Source: Nicotiana tabacum (lineage: Eukaryota; Streptophyta; Magnoliopsida; Solanales; Solanaceae). From it: a DNA stretch of 64,000 nucleotides. The notes beneath the pieces were generated by a model that had not been told where the DNA came from, did not search any database, and saw only the letters and a list, made by a program, of their open reading frames with translations. The first letter of the stretch is position 1; each line of letters opens with the position of its first letter. The stretch lies in assembly GCF_000715075.1 (NCBI RefSeq), contig NC_134084.1, positions 102,404,411-102,468,410 of the forward strand, given 5' to 3'. The position numbers were made by a program, and so were the translations under genes. Shown one piece after another: positions 47,192 through 60,049 of this stretch.

Positions 47192-49012
47192 GCTTATTTT
47201 GGTAGTTGGCATTAGGGACAATGCCAGCTTTTATTCATGGGGGTGCGCCCTACTATTTTGTATTTTGATGGTTGATACATTTGAGATAACTGTACATATT
47301 TATTTGACTCTTAGCTTATGTTGCTAGTTGATAGTTGGCTTGTACATAACTTTTCATTCTAGTTACTTTTCTACTTTATGTACATATTCATTCCCCCCCC
47401 CCCCCGGTTGTTGTATATTCTACTCCCCTATTGTATATATTCATTCGGTTTTTCTATTTTCGTTAAAATTTTTCGTTTTTAATTTCATAGTAGGCTCATA
47501 ACCTTTTTGTTTTGTGTTGGCGTTTGCAATAAGCCCTTGGTTTTCTTAATGCCACGGTTCTTTCCAAGGGTAGAGTGTTGTGCGAACCGGGTGGCTCTTC
47601 CCAATGAGAGATAGCGTGACAACCTTCTTAAGGGTTTGAGTCCGTTTTTATTTTTATTTTTTTTTGATTTTCAAGTTTTGCAGTCAAAGGTACCTCAGGC
47701 AAAGCTTCACTTGGGCCTAACACATTTTCCTTTGATCCCCATGGTCAAAGACATAATGTTGTGCTTAGGATGGTGAAAGTCGTAGCCTTGAGACTCTTGT
47801 GTTGACCAAACAGTCATCATGTGGTCATATTGGACCATTGTGCGCTTGAATCATAACTAAGGTCGTTGTGGACCCTCGACTCAATATCTTTAGCAATCCT
47901 TGAGTGTGTGTGGTGAGAATTCGATTTGCGAGTTCAAGTCCCGAGCCGATGGTCTAGAACTTGCCCCGAATGTTTGTTGAGGAGAAATCTTAGGTGAAAT
48001 TTGGCTTGAGAAGTGATTGTAGGCTCTCCTTGATCCAAAATGCTAAGATTGAACAATTCCATGACCTACCAATGAAATGATCCCTAGTTAACCCTTTTGA
48101 GCCTTGAACCTTCTTCTTTCAAGAACCAAAGCTACAAGCCTATACCCGTTCTTAATGATACCCTCTCTTGGCACCCAAATCTTCCCTTGAGTAGATGGCA
48201 AATATCTAAGTTTGGGAGGGCAAGAAAGGAAACAATGTGGTAAAAGGTACAAAAGCAAAAAGAAAAGAAAGGTAATGAAAAAAAGAAAGAAAAGATAAGA
48301 CAAAAAGAAAGACCTAATTGAATAAGGTCAAAAAGGGGATTCAAAGAAAACAAAAGAGAAAAAGGGTGTGGAAAAAGTAGAAAAAGGAGAAATGTGTTGA
48401 ATTGCATAAGAAAGGGTGACAATGTGTCTCTCTAACCCCTTGAAAAAGAAGTGAATACTCAAATGAGTCAAGAAAGTGTGCCAAAATGAATCAAAAGAAG
48501 TGCTTAAGGGAAGATTGAACCCACTTGAACAAAAATATGTCCTACCCTTACCCAAAAGCCTTCACAAAAGTCCTACATGATTTTGAGTTGAAGGGAACCT
48601 ACATTAGTGGATACTTACATAAGGGGAAAGCATATGGTACTTAGAGCTGGACTTGTGGCCTCTTCCTTGAGAGAGATGAGTGAAAATCCATCAACCTCAA
48701 TTTGTGTGTCAATACTTTAAAAGGTGAGGTTCACTTAGGGAGAGTTGAGGATGTGTAAGTTTGGGTTCCACAATGGCCAAAGTAATTGAGAAAAGTTCTT
48801 TGATGAAATGTGTCAACTCTTGATGCTCTTTTGTCACACTTCATCCACAAGTTTTCAAAGTTTAAATGTGTTAATGATGCATTCGCATTGAGGGCAATTG
48901 TTAGTCCCAATTGATGCTTGTTGAGGTTACTTTAGGATAAGCTGAAATTGCTTGGATGTTGCCTTTGAGGGGTGGGTCTTGTTTTGTTTGCTTGAGGACA
49001 AACAAAGGTTTA
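47192..49012 (+). other. Region between ORF3 and 3' LTR of element C
   Basis: About 1.8 kb without a supported gene. It contains a C run (47393-47405) and an A/G-rich stretch (48220-48440). Near its end comes 'gaggacaaacaaaggtttaa', which resembles the phrase that precedes the PPT in plant Athila elements. Confidence 0.65.
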
Positions 49013-49025
49013 AGTTTAGGGGAGT
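49013..49025 (+). promoter_or_regulatory. Polypurine tract of element C
   Basis: The sequence agtttaggggagt directly precedes the LTR start TGATAAAT. Purine content is moderate, but the position fits. Confidence 0.6.
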
Positions 49026-49227
49026 TGATAAATAGGATTTTAACATGTTTCATACCCATACTTGCCTGCGCTTTGAGTGTAATTTGCTACAAAATAGTCC
49101 CAAAATGCTTACAGATTGCGCTTGATTGCAGGTTTGAGCTATAAAGTGACAAATCGTCAAAGATCGGCTCAAATCGGAGTGAAGCCTGCTCAAGTGTCAA
49201 AGATCATTAAAGTAAGGACATTCAGAA

Positions 49228-49680
49228 CTTAGTGCGGACCGCACCATCATGTCATGCGGCCGCACCATAGGAGTTCAGAGACTATGAAACAACAAGTCAA
49301 GCTCATGTGGCCGCGTCCCACTTCATGCGGCCCGCGTCTTACTCATGCGGCCGCACAATCTTGCTATGCGGTCACGTCCAAGAAGTTCAGAGAGTGTCAT
49401 ATTCCAGAAGCAAACAACGCGGCCGCGTCCGACTTCATGCGGCCCGTGGCCCTCTCCATGCGGCCGCACTCTATGGTCATGCGGCCCGCATCAGTGAAGT
49501 TCAGAGAAGCTGCCAAAACCATTCATGCGGCCGCACAACAACTTTGTGCGGTTCGCGTCAGTTTTTATGCGGCCGCATTCCAACTTTGTGCGGTCCGCAT
49601 CACCATCTTCAGAGAGCAAGATTCAGAGGTCAAGCAACCCAGTGCGGCCGCGTGCCATATTTGTGCGGTCCGCACTAACC
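49228..49680 (+). repeat. GC-palindrome cluster in LTR C
   Basis: About sixteen copies of tgcggccgca or tgcggtccgca-type words are spaced by 10-40 bases, with 'ttcagag' spacers. CpG and CHG density is far above the surroundings. The same word family occurs at 43995-44330 and 44720-45095. Confidence 0.85.
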
Positions 49681-49715
49681 CCGCAGGGGCAGTTTTGTCC
49701 AGTTTTTCTAGCCCA

Positions 49716-49725
49716 CTATAAATAG
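49716..49725 (+). promoter_or_regulatory. TATA box of LTR C
   Basis: CTATAAATAG lies 35 bases after the GC-palindrome cluster. It is the likely promoter of element C. Confidence 0.65.
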
Positions 49726-50635
49726 AACATTTTACCATTTTTAGGTTAAGTTGGGTACATCTGATAGCTGCTGCACTCGTGAGACTTATGTTTTGGCCTA
49801 TCTTGGGAATTTTTAGCTTAGTTTCATCATAGATTATTGTAGTTTAACATTAGCAATTAATTAATATGGTTGTTTCATCTTCTATTTCTTCATTTTCTTC
49901 TTTAGTTATGTCTAGCTAAACCCATTAGCTAGGGTTGTGGCTCAACCCTAGTGTGGGTAATTAATGGGTGTAGCTTCTTAATGATAGATTGATATTGGGT
50001 GTTTGTTATTTGGGTTAATTGTATGGTTTAATTAAGGATTGTTTTTTGCAAACATTGATTCTAGCTTAGTGGGTCTTGACTCTTCTTGAGAAAGAGAGTC
50101 TATGACCCCAAAATTGACCCAACAAGGAATTGGGGTGGACCCATGAGAAATGGTAGTCCCAATTAATGGGTTAAACCTCGAGAGAGTAATCACCCTACTT
50201 GAACCCTAGTTGCTTGGTCTAATTGGCCTACCCAATTGGTCTCGAGAGAGTCAATTGGGCAAAATCGCTCTCTACCGAGAGGTGTGAGAGTGGGTATAAT
50301 TGTGCAACGGTTATAACATTGATCCCAACTATGTCAATCTATTTAGTTAACCACCTAGGTGATGCCACGACCCTAGTGCCTTTTTCTATATTAATCACAA
50401 CTTAGAACATCTCCCTTTAGCATAAATTAGCTTAAACTTGTAGTTGATACAATTAGGAATCGACCCAAAAAAATGATAGAAGCACAATTAGGAGAAAACA
50501 CGCATTCCTAGTCTGAATAAATACGCAACTCCATTCCAAGCTCCCTGTGGAAATTGACCCCGATACCACTATTCGGGTAAAAGTCTTAGCGCCCGCTCTT
50601 TCTACCGTTGCATAAGGTTGAGTTTGTCGCGATCA

Positions 50636-53112
50636 ACAACATCGTATAATTTTCATCTGTGTAAGTTGTCTTAACTGACAAAAAATGGGCACATTTTGTA
50701 AGTCGATCAACTATCACCCAGATGGAGTCAAACTTATGATAAGAGCGAGGTAATCCAATAATGAAGTCCATACTAATCACCTCCCATTTCCAGGTCGGAA
50801 TCTCTATATTCTGAAGCAATCCACTGGGTTTCTGATGCTCGATCTTTACTTGTTGACAATTAGGACACTAGGCTACAAATTCTGCAATAGACTTCTTCAT
50901 GTTATCCCACCAATATTGCTCTTTAACGTCATGATACATCTTTGTCGAGCCGAGATGGATGGAATATCGGGATTAATGAATCTCAATCATAATATTCTTT
51001 TGCAACCCTGCCACATTAGGCACATATAATCGCCCCTGGTACCTCAGTTCCCCATCTCCTCCAATCTCGAAAGCCGTAATTTTATACTGCTGAATGCTCT
51101 CTCTCAATCTTACTAAGGTAGGATCTTCGTATTGTCGTGCTTTTACCTCAGCTACCAAAGATGATTCTGTTGTATTCTATATAGTAACACCTTCGTCATC
51201 AGAGCCTAAAAATCTGATTCTCATATTGGCAAGATGATGAAGCTCTTTAGTCAACCCTTGTCTACTCGCCTCAATGTGTACTAAGCTTCCCATTGACTTA
51301 CGATTGAGAGCGTCTGCCACAACATTGGCTTTACTAAGATGGTACAATATCTCAACATCGTAATCTTTTAGTAATTCAATCCACCTACACTGCCTCAAAT
51401 TCAACTCCTTCTGCTTGAAGATGTATTGTAAAATCTTGTGATCTGTGTAGATGTCAACATGGACAGTGTATAAGTAGTGACGCCATATCTTCAAAGCATA
51501 TATTACTGTAGCCAATTCCAAATCATGGGTCGGGTAATTCTTTTCATGATTCTTCAATTGTCTTGATGCCTAAGCAATCACCTTTCCACGTTGCATCAAT
51601 ATGCACCCCAAACCTATACCTGAGGCATCACAATATACCGCATAACCTTCTATTCCTTCTGGGAGAGTGAGCACTGGCGCGGATGTCAATCGATTCTTTA
51701 GCTCCTGAAAACTTTGTTCAAAAGCATCAGACCACTGGAACTTAGTAAGTTTTTGTGTTAACTTAGTCAATGGTGCTGATATAGAGGAAAACCCTTCTAA
51801 AAATCGCCTATAATATCTTGCTAGCCCCAGGAAGCTGCGGGCTTCTGATGGTGTTGTAGGTCTCGGCCAATTCTTTACTGCATCAATCTTCTGAGTGTCG
51901 ACACTAATACCCTCGTCAAATATCACATGGCCAAGCAATGCTACTGAGTTCAGCCAGAATTCACTTTTGGAGAGGTTAGCATATAACTTACGATCCTGAA
52001 GCGTCTGTAATACTATCCGCAAGTTGCCCGCATGTTCCGCCTCCGAACGAGATACACCAAAATGTCATCAATGAATACGATCACGAACACATCAAGATAG
52101 AGCCTGAATACAGTATTCATGAGATCCATAAAAGCTGCTGGGGCATTTGTTAGCCCGAACGACATCACCAAAAACTCAAAGTGCCCATATCTTGTTCGGA
52201 AGGCCGTCTTTGGAATATCCTTCTCCTTAACCCTTACCTGATGATACCCTGAACGTAAGTCAATCTTAGAGAAATACTTGGCCCCATAGAGTTGGTCAAA
52301 CAGGTCATCAATCCTTGGAAGTGGATACTTGTTCTTTATAGTAAACTTATTCAACTGTTGATAATCGATACACATCCTTAACTACCAATCTTTCTTCCGC
52401 ACGAACAAAACTGGCACACCCCAAGGTAAAGCGCTGGGCCTAATGAAGCCTTTATCCAGCAAGTCCTTCAATTGTGCCTTCAACTCTCACAACTCTGCCG
52501 AGGCCATCATGTATAGAGGAATAGATATGGGTTGAGTGTTAGGCAACACATCAATGCTAAACTCAATCTCCCTTTCAGAAGGAAGGCCTGGGAGTTCATC
52601 TGGGAAAACATCTGGAAATTCATTGACCACGGGGATTGATTGTAGAGTAGGCTACTTCGACTCCGCGCCCTAACGCAAACGAGATGATAAATGTAACCTT
52701 TTGAGATCATCTTCCTTGCCTTAAGATAGGAAATAAACCTACCTTTCGGTATTGCAATGTTCCCTTTCCATTCAATGACGGGTTCACCAGGAAACTGAAA
52801 CATAACCATCTTCGTACGATAGTCAACATTTGCATTGCATGAGGCCAACTAGTCCATTTCCATTATCACATCAAAATCAACCATTTCTAACTCAAATAAA
52901 TTCGCCGAGATTTGACTGCTACAAATTATCACTGTGCAACCTCTATATACCCTTATAGCAATCACAGAATCTCCTATTGGAGTAGATACCGTAAGTGGTT
53001 TACTTATAAATTCAGGTTCAACGCCAAACTTATTAGCCACAAAGGGTGTAACATATGATAATGTATATCCCGGATCAATCATCGCATATACATCGTAAGA
53101 AAACACAGACAA
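50636..53112 (-). pseudogene. pol of element D: protease, RT, RNase H, truncated integrase
   Basis: Protease has 'MIDPGYTLSYVTPF' near 53080. A TAG follows 'IMEMD' at 52849. RT spans about 52840-51780 with '[12 protein letters not shown]' and catalytic FIDD at 52064-52075. A frameshift follows near 52030-52055, and the 52380-52510 part is scrambled in frame. RNase H has 'YCDASGIGLG', 'THDLELA', 'YTDHKI' and 'VVADAL', with a stop at 51570. Integrase retains a zinc-finger region, 'QYWWDN', 'CPNCQQVK' and the first catalytic aspartate in 'SMDFIIGLP'; it ends before the second. It cannot produce working enzymes. Confidence 0.85.
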
Positions 53113-54495
53113 TATACCTGTAACAACATTCGGAGACGACTCGAGATCCTGTCGACCTACTAGAGCATAGGTTCAATTTGAGCACCACTCGAACTTGGCA
53201 CTGCACCTCTACCTCTACAACGAACTATCGATTGCTGAAATCCCCGTGCTGGAGGTCGAACTGATAAGGAAGAACCAGACAAAGATCCAGTTGGTTAAGC
53301 CATACCACCACCACCTCTCTTGGACCACATCATATGGCTGGGATGTCCGTAAGAATAGCACATATCAGAACCTCGACGGCACAGTCCAAAGTGGACCTTT
53401 CCGCATTGATCATAACATGGTGTTGGGGGTCTTGTCTGACTAGTATCCCTGTGATATTATGAGCCTGATGCCCGCAAACTCAGACCTGGACTAGAACAGG
53501 TAAATCGGTTATATCGAGGCCTCTGAAACTGTGGAGGAGCACTAGCTACAGGTGGCGCTGAACTCCTCGAAGACTGGGGCCTGACACTGCCTCTGAAGTC
53601 ATCATAATACCCTGCAAATCTTGCCCTCTTATTCTGGTCCCTATCCTGCTCCCTATCTGCCCTTTGCTGGCGCTTACGATCCTCTAAGGCCTGGGCATAA
53701 ACCTAAATACGGTAAATATCCATGCCCTCCACCAAGGAGGCTGTCGTGTACTCATTTATCAGATTTGGTCCTAACCCGTTCACGAACATATGCACCCTAT
53801 CACTCATCTCAGCCACCATATGAGTAGCATACCTTGATAAAGAATCAAACTGCATACTATACTCTCGCACACTCATATTACCTTGTCTAAGGTTCAGGAA
53901 CTTATCAGCTCTAGCTCGTCATATCTCAACTGGCAAATAGTGACGAAGAAAGGCCTCAGAAAATTCCTTCCACATAGTTGGAGGGGCGTTCGGACCCATA
54001 GATCTCTCCCAACTATCATACCAGAAAACCGCTAAATCCCGTAACCGATAAGAAGCCAACTCTACTGCCTCTATATCAGTATCATGCATAACCCACAGTG
54101 TACGATGAACCTGATCAATAAATGTTTGCGAGGTCCTCCTTGAGATCTGATCTGGTAAACACTGGAGGGTCTAGATTAATAAAATCACGAACTCTCGTAC
54201 TAGCTGGTTTATCAACAACACAGGTATTCTGCCTCTAAGTCTGAGCAGCTACCAAGCTAGTCAACAATCGCACTGCACTCTGCATATCCTGGTCTATAGT
54301 GCCAGACGGCGAAACTGGTAGTGCTAGGTGCCTCCTAATATCCTCTGGAGGAGTCGGAGTAGATGAGGTATGGGACGACATCTCAATCTGAGCCTCATTT
54401 TGTCCTACTCCGGCTTGAGGCACCTGACTGGTACCCTCTCCCGCAGTTGTATCAAGCCATATACTAATCGTTTGCTTCCTAGTCGAAGGCATCAC
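53113..54495 (-). pseudogene. gag of element D, heavily decayed
   Basis: ATG at 54495 opens a Thr/Ser/Gln-rich start ('EGTSQVPQAGVGQNEAQ') that stops at 54235. Downstream, pieces of the gag domain remain in shifted frames: 'FWYDSWERSMG' and 'EAFLRHYLPVE' around 54020-53900, and 'VREYSMQFDSLSRYATHMV' around 53870-53810. A charged region with 'EDRKRQQRADREQDRD' follows. No intact zinc knuckle was identified. At least three frame breaks are present. Confidence 0.75.
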
Positions 54496-54681
54496 TGAAA
54501 GAAAACAAGGTGAATATTAGAGACGAACACTTACAACTCAACTCTATACACGATCTAGATTCAGGAAGAAGGTAACAACCTAAGATGTCATGTAGCCTCC
54601 TGATTATAAATGTGGCGCGCTACACATCTATAATCAAGACTCTACTTGACACGGCTCATTGACAACCCCTAGGACAGACTT

Positions 54682-54693
54682 GCTCTAATACCA
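54682..54693 (-). promoter_or_regulatory. Primer binding site of element D (initiator-Met type, one mismatch)
   Basis: On the minus strand TGGTATTAGAGC lies four bases inside the LTR. The usual initiator-methionine tRNA site is TGGTATCAGAGC, so one C-to-T change is present. Confidence 0.8.
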
Positions 54694-54697
54694 AGTT

Positions 54698-57600
54698 TGT
54701 CACGACCCAAATTGGAGGATCATGACTAGCACCTAGGCCATACTTGCCGAGCACCAATGTACATTTTATCTAACCTTCCTTATTATCTTTAAGGGCCGAC
54801 GAGACATTATAAATGGTAGATATGGATCATGAACAACAAACAATGAAAGATAATGGAATGAACATAACATGAGATGACAAGACCGCCAAGAAACTACATA
54901 TAAGGTGCGAGCTACCACGCACCCATGAAAGAATATACAACAAAAATCAGTCGACAAGGCATACAAAACTATACATGAGTCGACACCTCTCTATGAGCCT
55001 CTAATAGAGCATAAGTGTTGCAACATTGCCGGAACAGGGCCCCGACATACCCATAATATCTATAACAAAAATGCATACCAAGACCACGGCAATTTCGAAG
55101 AAGGGATCTCGCCAATAACCGCTAAACTGGAAAGCCTACTGTGGTGGGGGAGCTGCGTCTACCTATCTATCAGGTCCTGCAGCACGACATGCAACATCCA
55201 CAAATATAAAGGACATCAGTACGAATAAAGTACTGAGTATGCAAGGCAGGAAAGCATAAGTAAGAACAATAATGTAAACAGGGATAGAGAATATACAACC
55301 TGTAACATCTGGATACCTCTGAGGGCTACTGACATGAAATGTGTGAATATATGCATAAACTTTTAAAACATACGCCTCTATGGGCATCATCATCATCATA
55401 TCATACCCAGCCGTAATAGGCTCGGTAAAACGTACCCGGCCACATGGAGCTCGGTAAAACCCAACTGATCAGTGGTTGCACAATAGGTGTCGTACCCGTC
55501 CGACTATATATAGCGCGGCTCGATAGATTAAAGTAGATACATATATATAATGCACGTAGGACTCATTGGAATCATATTCTGAACCTTTCGGAGTGACGTA
55601 AGGTCGATATTCTCCGTACACGTTATTAGGAATAACTCTTCATCAAGAATCTTATAAGAATCAGGAAGTACCAACAACATTGATAACATAAGAATAAGAG
55701 AAGCAACCTTAACATCAATTGTTCCATAAGAAGGGAAATAATGTAAGTACTGGTAGCTTCTAAGAGTAGAGTACCTTTGGAAGCTCATTCATTGCATTAT
55801 GTACAATTGAAGTCATGCAAAAAAAGGAAAGGGATAGCCTCACATACCTTGTATATGTATTTCCCAACCTCAAGCTATGCAAATGTCACGACTCCTTAGT
55901 CTACAATAAGAGAAATGACAATATCGTTATCGTTTAAGCATCGTAACTATTATGTATCAACCACAACCTATTTTAAGATGAAACGGACAGCACCTCCACT
56001 ATATATATGACTTCACACAATTCAAAACAATAACCAAACATCCCAACATAACCCTATCACTTCATACACAATACGACAACCATAATAGTGTCAAACAATC
56101 CGAAAATGTTACGATGAACGACCAGCAAAAAACCATACCATTATGTGGTGTTTCTCCATACCCTTCCTCCTTTCAACTCCATAAAAGAAGTAGCAAAAGA
56201 TACAATCCAATAGCAACATGAAACATCCCACAAAATAGTCTCACAAGTTAAGCAACTCACAATTAATTTTTCAGTTTACTTAAACACGTTTCGACTTGTC
56301 TTTTCTTTCAAATTGAGAAAAACAACCAAAAGTACATAATTATACCCCTTATACAAAATAACATCCATGAATTCAACTTAAAAATAATTTTACAACCAGC
56401 CAACCATGACACAAGAACAAACATCATACCACTCTTTCGAAACTTGCTAGGTCTATTCTTTACGATCGAGTTACAACTCGCAAACGCATAAATAATGGAA
56501 GGAGAAGCATAACCTTACCTTGTATTGAGTATAATCCACGAAAACTAGTCCTTCTTCATCAAAAATCAGTTCCTCAATGAGGCTACAAGAAGTAGCAAGA
56601 GAAACTAGCAAGCTGTCGAGACTTTTCGGCACTAGAATCACGTCGTAACACCCGAAATACCCTAGGGTGTGTGTGGGATTTTTGGGGAGGAGTTGCAGGG
56701 GTTTAATTTGGTTTTCAAGGTCTAAAAGATGGGTGAAATATATGAGATGATAATCACTTAAAATTCCCCTCTTGACCGACTTTGGGGATTTTAATTGAGT
56801 CCTCTTATTTTGGAAAGTAGGTGATGCACCTACTTGTCACCTACCAATCTGCGGTCTCGCGAAAATGTGAATATCTCTATACTCTGAGATTGTATTGACA
56901 AACAGTTTAATGCGTTAGAAACTAGACTCATAGATCTTCAATTTGGTGGGTAGTAATTTCAAGTAAATTGGAAGAAAAGCTTAGTAATATTTGCCTAAAT
57001 TTTAAGTAAAATTATGAACATAAGTTGCGACAACTTTTGTTGACTTTTGTTTCATAACCCGTTTGACTTCAAGACTTATGATACGGATTATATGATTCAA
57101 ATACCTTAAAACACGTCCTTTTAAGAATATTAGTACCCCTAGGTTTACCCAAAAATACGGGTTACAACATCCTTGATTTGTTTAACTTCTAATACTTGTT
57201 AACCACCCTTATACACCCTTGTATCATTTAAGACCAATATGATTAACTTCTTATCATCTCAAAGATAATCTCTTCTCAGATTTAAGTCGACTAACTTATG
57301 GCATGAACCAACGTACGTGAATATGGGTTGTAACATAAACTAGTATGATTGGATTCGTAATTGAATGGGTTGTCGGATTTTGTGAGTTTTTGTCGGGTTC
57401 CGAGGTACGGGCCCGATTGTTATTTTTAATTGGATTTGGTATTTGATTTAGGATTAGTTCTTTATCATTTGGAATTGTTTCCTTGAGCTTTATTTGATGT
57501 ATTTGAGTTACTTTTGGCTAGTTTTGAGTCGTCTAGAGGTCGCTACGCGCGTGATGGCATTTTTGGAGCATCGTTTGGCTTGCTCGGTATTGGAATTTGG

Positions 57601-59281
57601 TTTGCTCGAGGTAAGTAACTCTTCTAATCTTAGTGCTAAGGGTATGAAAACCTGAATTACGTGCTATGTGATTGATGATGGGGTGATGCACATGCTAGGT
57701 GACGGGCGTATGGGTGTGCATACTGTGAGTTGTGGCTCCATTATTTTTCATGGCACTGTTAGTGGCCCTATTTTGTTGATATCTGTATTTTTACCATGTG
57801 ATAAAGTAACTGAGCTGTTAATCATGCTAGATATCATGTTTAGGCTTTATGCTGATATTGTTAGGACCCATAGTGGTCATTTCTTGCTGTCATCTTACTG
57901 ATTTCATTGATATTTCGTACTCAGTCGTATGAATTCATATCATATCTCAGTCTTAGTTGTTGCTTATTGATACATCATATCATTGTTGTCGGGCTGGTTT
58001 CATGACATTGTAAGCCCCTGAGTGAGACTAGAGAGATTAATGACTGAGTGAGGCTGAGAGCCTAATTGTGAGTGATAGTTATGGGATCGGGCTGCATGCT
58101 GCAATATGTTATATTGATTTATGCCTGGATCTGGCTTGTGATAGCGCTTGGGCTGTAGGAGCCCCTTCGGAGTCTGTACACACCCCTAGTGAGTGCGGTT
58201 GATTATATTGATGGATGGATCTTCCCTGGACATGGATCTTGTCTGAAGCATTTATATATCTGGAGATAGATCTTCTCCATGGGGCTAGATTGGCCTTCCT
58301 CGGTACTGAGTGACTGATAGTCAGTGATGTATACATTCTGAGATGGATCTTCCCTGGCCGTATGGACCATATACAGTACCAAGTGGTTGAGCATGATGAG
58401 TGAAAAATGTGAGACAGTGAGATTGAGTACTCTGAGAGTGTGAGTACATGATTCATCTCTGAGATACATGGCATTGGCATGGACACATGACATACAGGAA
58501 TAGAGATGCATTTTTCTCAAGTTGTACGATATCACGTCATTTATGACTTTTCATACATATTGATATGTGGGCATAGAAAGGCATTTCACACGTGTCATCT
58601 GTAAAGAAAATGATGAAACATCTTATTTATTTTTGAAAGGTTTTTTTTTTGGAAAAACTATAGTTATAAAACTATCTCACATTTTTTGACGGTTTTGGTA
58701 AAGGATTTGAGTTTTCACCAATATTCTTGAAAAGCAAAACTATTTTCAGAAAAACTGTGAAAAAAGCTAAGTATTTATCTCTGAGTTACTTCCCTGTGTA
58801 AATGCTTTACGTTGTTATGAATTATTGTTGGCTATTGGTATTGAACCCGACCATGTTCTAGCTCGTCACTACTTTCAACCTATTACTTACCAGTACATGG
58901 GGTCAATTGTACTGTTACTGCACTTCTGCATATTGCGTGCAGATATTGGATGCTGAGGTTGCTGTGTTCGATGGGAGCTGAACTTGAAGATGTACCTGCG
59001 TTCCTGATGTAGCTGCCTTTTGTCCCTAGTAGCCTTGATTATAAAGCTCTGTTTATGTACTATTCAAACAGATGATGTATTTACTTCATTTCAGCTTTGT
59101 AAACTCTATTCTTAGAAGCTCATGATTTGTGCTACCAGTCCTTGGAAAATGTATAAAAATTTAGTTAACTTCTCTATTTAATAGTTTGATTGACTTCATT
59201 GGAATTGATTGGTTATTAGCTGGCTTACCTAGCGAGTTGGGTTATGTGTCATCACGACTAGTGAATTTTGGGGTCGTGACA
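54698..59281 (-). repeat. 5' LTR of element D (4.58 kb)
   Basis: The plus strand begins tgtcacgaccc and ends gggtcgtgaca, an 11-bp perfect terminal inverted repeat. The PBS adjoins the left end. The second LTR is outside the window, so the length rests on these ends only. No gene is supported inside. Another insertion inside this LTR cannot be excluded, for example near 56640-57600. Confidence 0.75.
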
Positions 59282-59440
59282 AGTAGAATAAAAATAAAAT
59301 AGAAATAAAATAAATAAAAAGAAAGGGATGGTAGAAACAAAAAATAAAAAAGGGAAAATAAAATTATTGAAGGATCATTTGAAAAATATAAATTTATCGT
59401 AAGGATACTTTTGTCTTAAAAAATTTAATTTCCTGCTTCT
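59282..59440. other. A+T-rich flank beside element D
   Basis: It is mostly 'aataaaataa' low-complexity sequence, with nothing else recognised. Confidence 0.6.
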
Positions 59441-59623
59441 GCTTCTGCTTTTTGGAAGAAGCTAAAATTTATAGCTTCTTCCTAAAAGCAAAAAAAAACT
59501 ACTTATCTTGCTGCTCACAAGTACTTCTCCATCTTGGCCAAACACATCAAATTTCTAACAAAGTGCTTTTTCTGGAAAAGAAAAATATTTTTGGCCTCCC
59601 GGAGGCTTGGCCAAACGGGCCCT
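59440..59623. mobile_element. MITE remnant
   Basis: The end 'ggcttggccaaacgggccc' (about 59605-59623) and an internal 'cttggccaaacacatc' are characteristic of Solanaceae MITEs beginning gggcccgtttggcc. The left terminus is degraded. Confidence 0.5.
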
Positions 59624-60049
59624 TAGTCTCTTCTAATCTCGAAATTGGATTTATTATGGAGGAATCATTGCAAAATTGAATCTATGTGAAGGTTAAAGGC
59701 GGTGGTTATGACTTTTTCTTGGTGGTGTCAACGACGGCGTAGAAAATTGAGAAGTTAGAGGATTATTCAAATCAGGGGGTAAAAGTTAATATCGTGTGTC
59801 GTGATTTATTGGTAAACTAATCAAGAATGATGCTGAGTGTATTAGACACACTATGAAAATGTGGGGTCAGTGGGCAAGATTTTTCAGTAAAAATTACACG
59901 GGGCGCCCTATTTGGTCGCCCCCATTTAACCTATACCCAGTTTTTTAAAAAGTTTTAACTTGTACCCACTTTTTAAATAACTTCAGCCCCCTTTCTCCTC
60001 CTCCTTCTCCTCCTCAAAGTTATATCCGCCCTCAATCCGAATTCAAAGT

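Larger units (their letters stand above)
18037..50635 (+). mobile_element. Element C: Athila-lineage Ty3/gypsy retrotransposon, interrupted by elements A and B
   Basis: The visible parts are 18037-21223 (pol and the start of the post-pol region) and 43971-50635 (post-pol region, ORF3 and 3' LTR). B lies between, with a perfect duplication of caaaa, so C reads straight through if B is removed. Pre-RT and RT residues such as 'LPPHLRYEYLG' and 'FMDD' fit the Athila lineage. Gag, protease and the 5' LTR lie left of element A, outside the window. The 3' LTR ends within the integrase of element D. Confidence 0.85.
49026..50635 (+). repeat. 3' LTR of element C (1.6 kb)
   Basis: It starts TGATAAATAGG after the PPT and ends CGCGATCA. 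The tail 'aaattgaccccgatacc' is typical of Athila LTR ends in plants. Beyond 50635 the sequence is integrase of element D on the minus strand, so the boundary is sharp. The flank acaac (50636-50640) is the candidate target duplication; its partner lies outside the window. Confidence 0.8.
50636..59281 (-). mobile_element. Element D: chromovirus-type (Tekay/Del-like) Ty3/gypsy remnant, 3' part outside window
   Basis: On the minus strand: 5' LTR, PBS, decayed gag, protease, RT, RNase H and the first part of integrase. Integrase stops abruptly at 50636, where the LTR of element C begins, so C probably inserted into D. The rest of integrase, any chromodomain and the 3' LTR should lie beyond the left end of the window. 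Many stops and shifts make it the oldest layer. The lineage name rests on remembered similarity of the pol sequence. Confidence 0.8.

Noticed and set aside
49254..49725. Open frame of 155 codons in the 3' LTR of C
   Set aside because: It is a by-product of the GC-palindrome cluster. Alternative frames are equally open and all are repetitive.
57668..57901. 77-codon frame inside LTR D
   Set aside because: It is short, with no recognisable domain, inside a long LTR with decayed surroundings.
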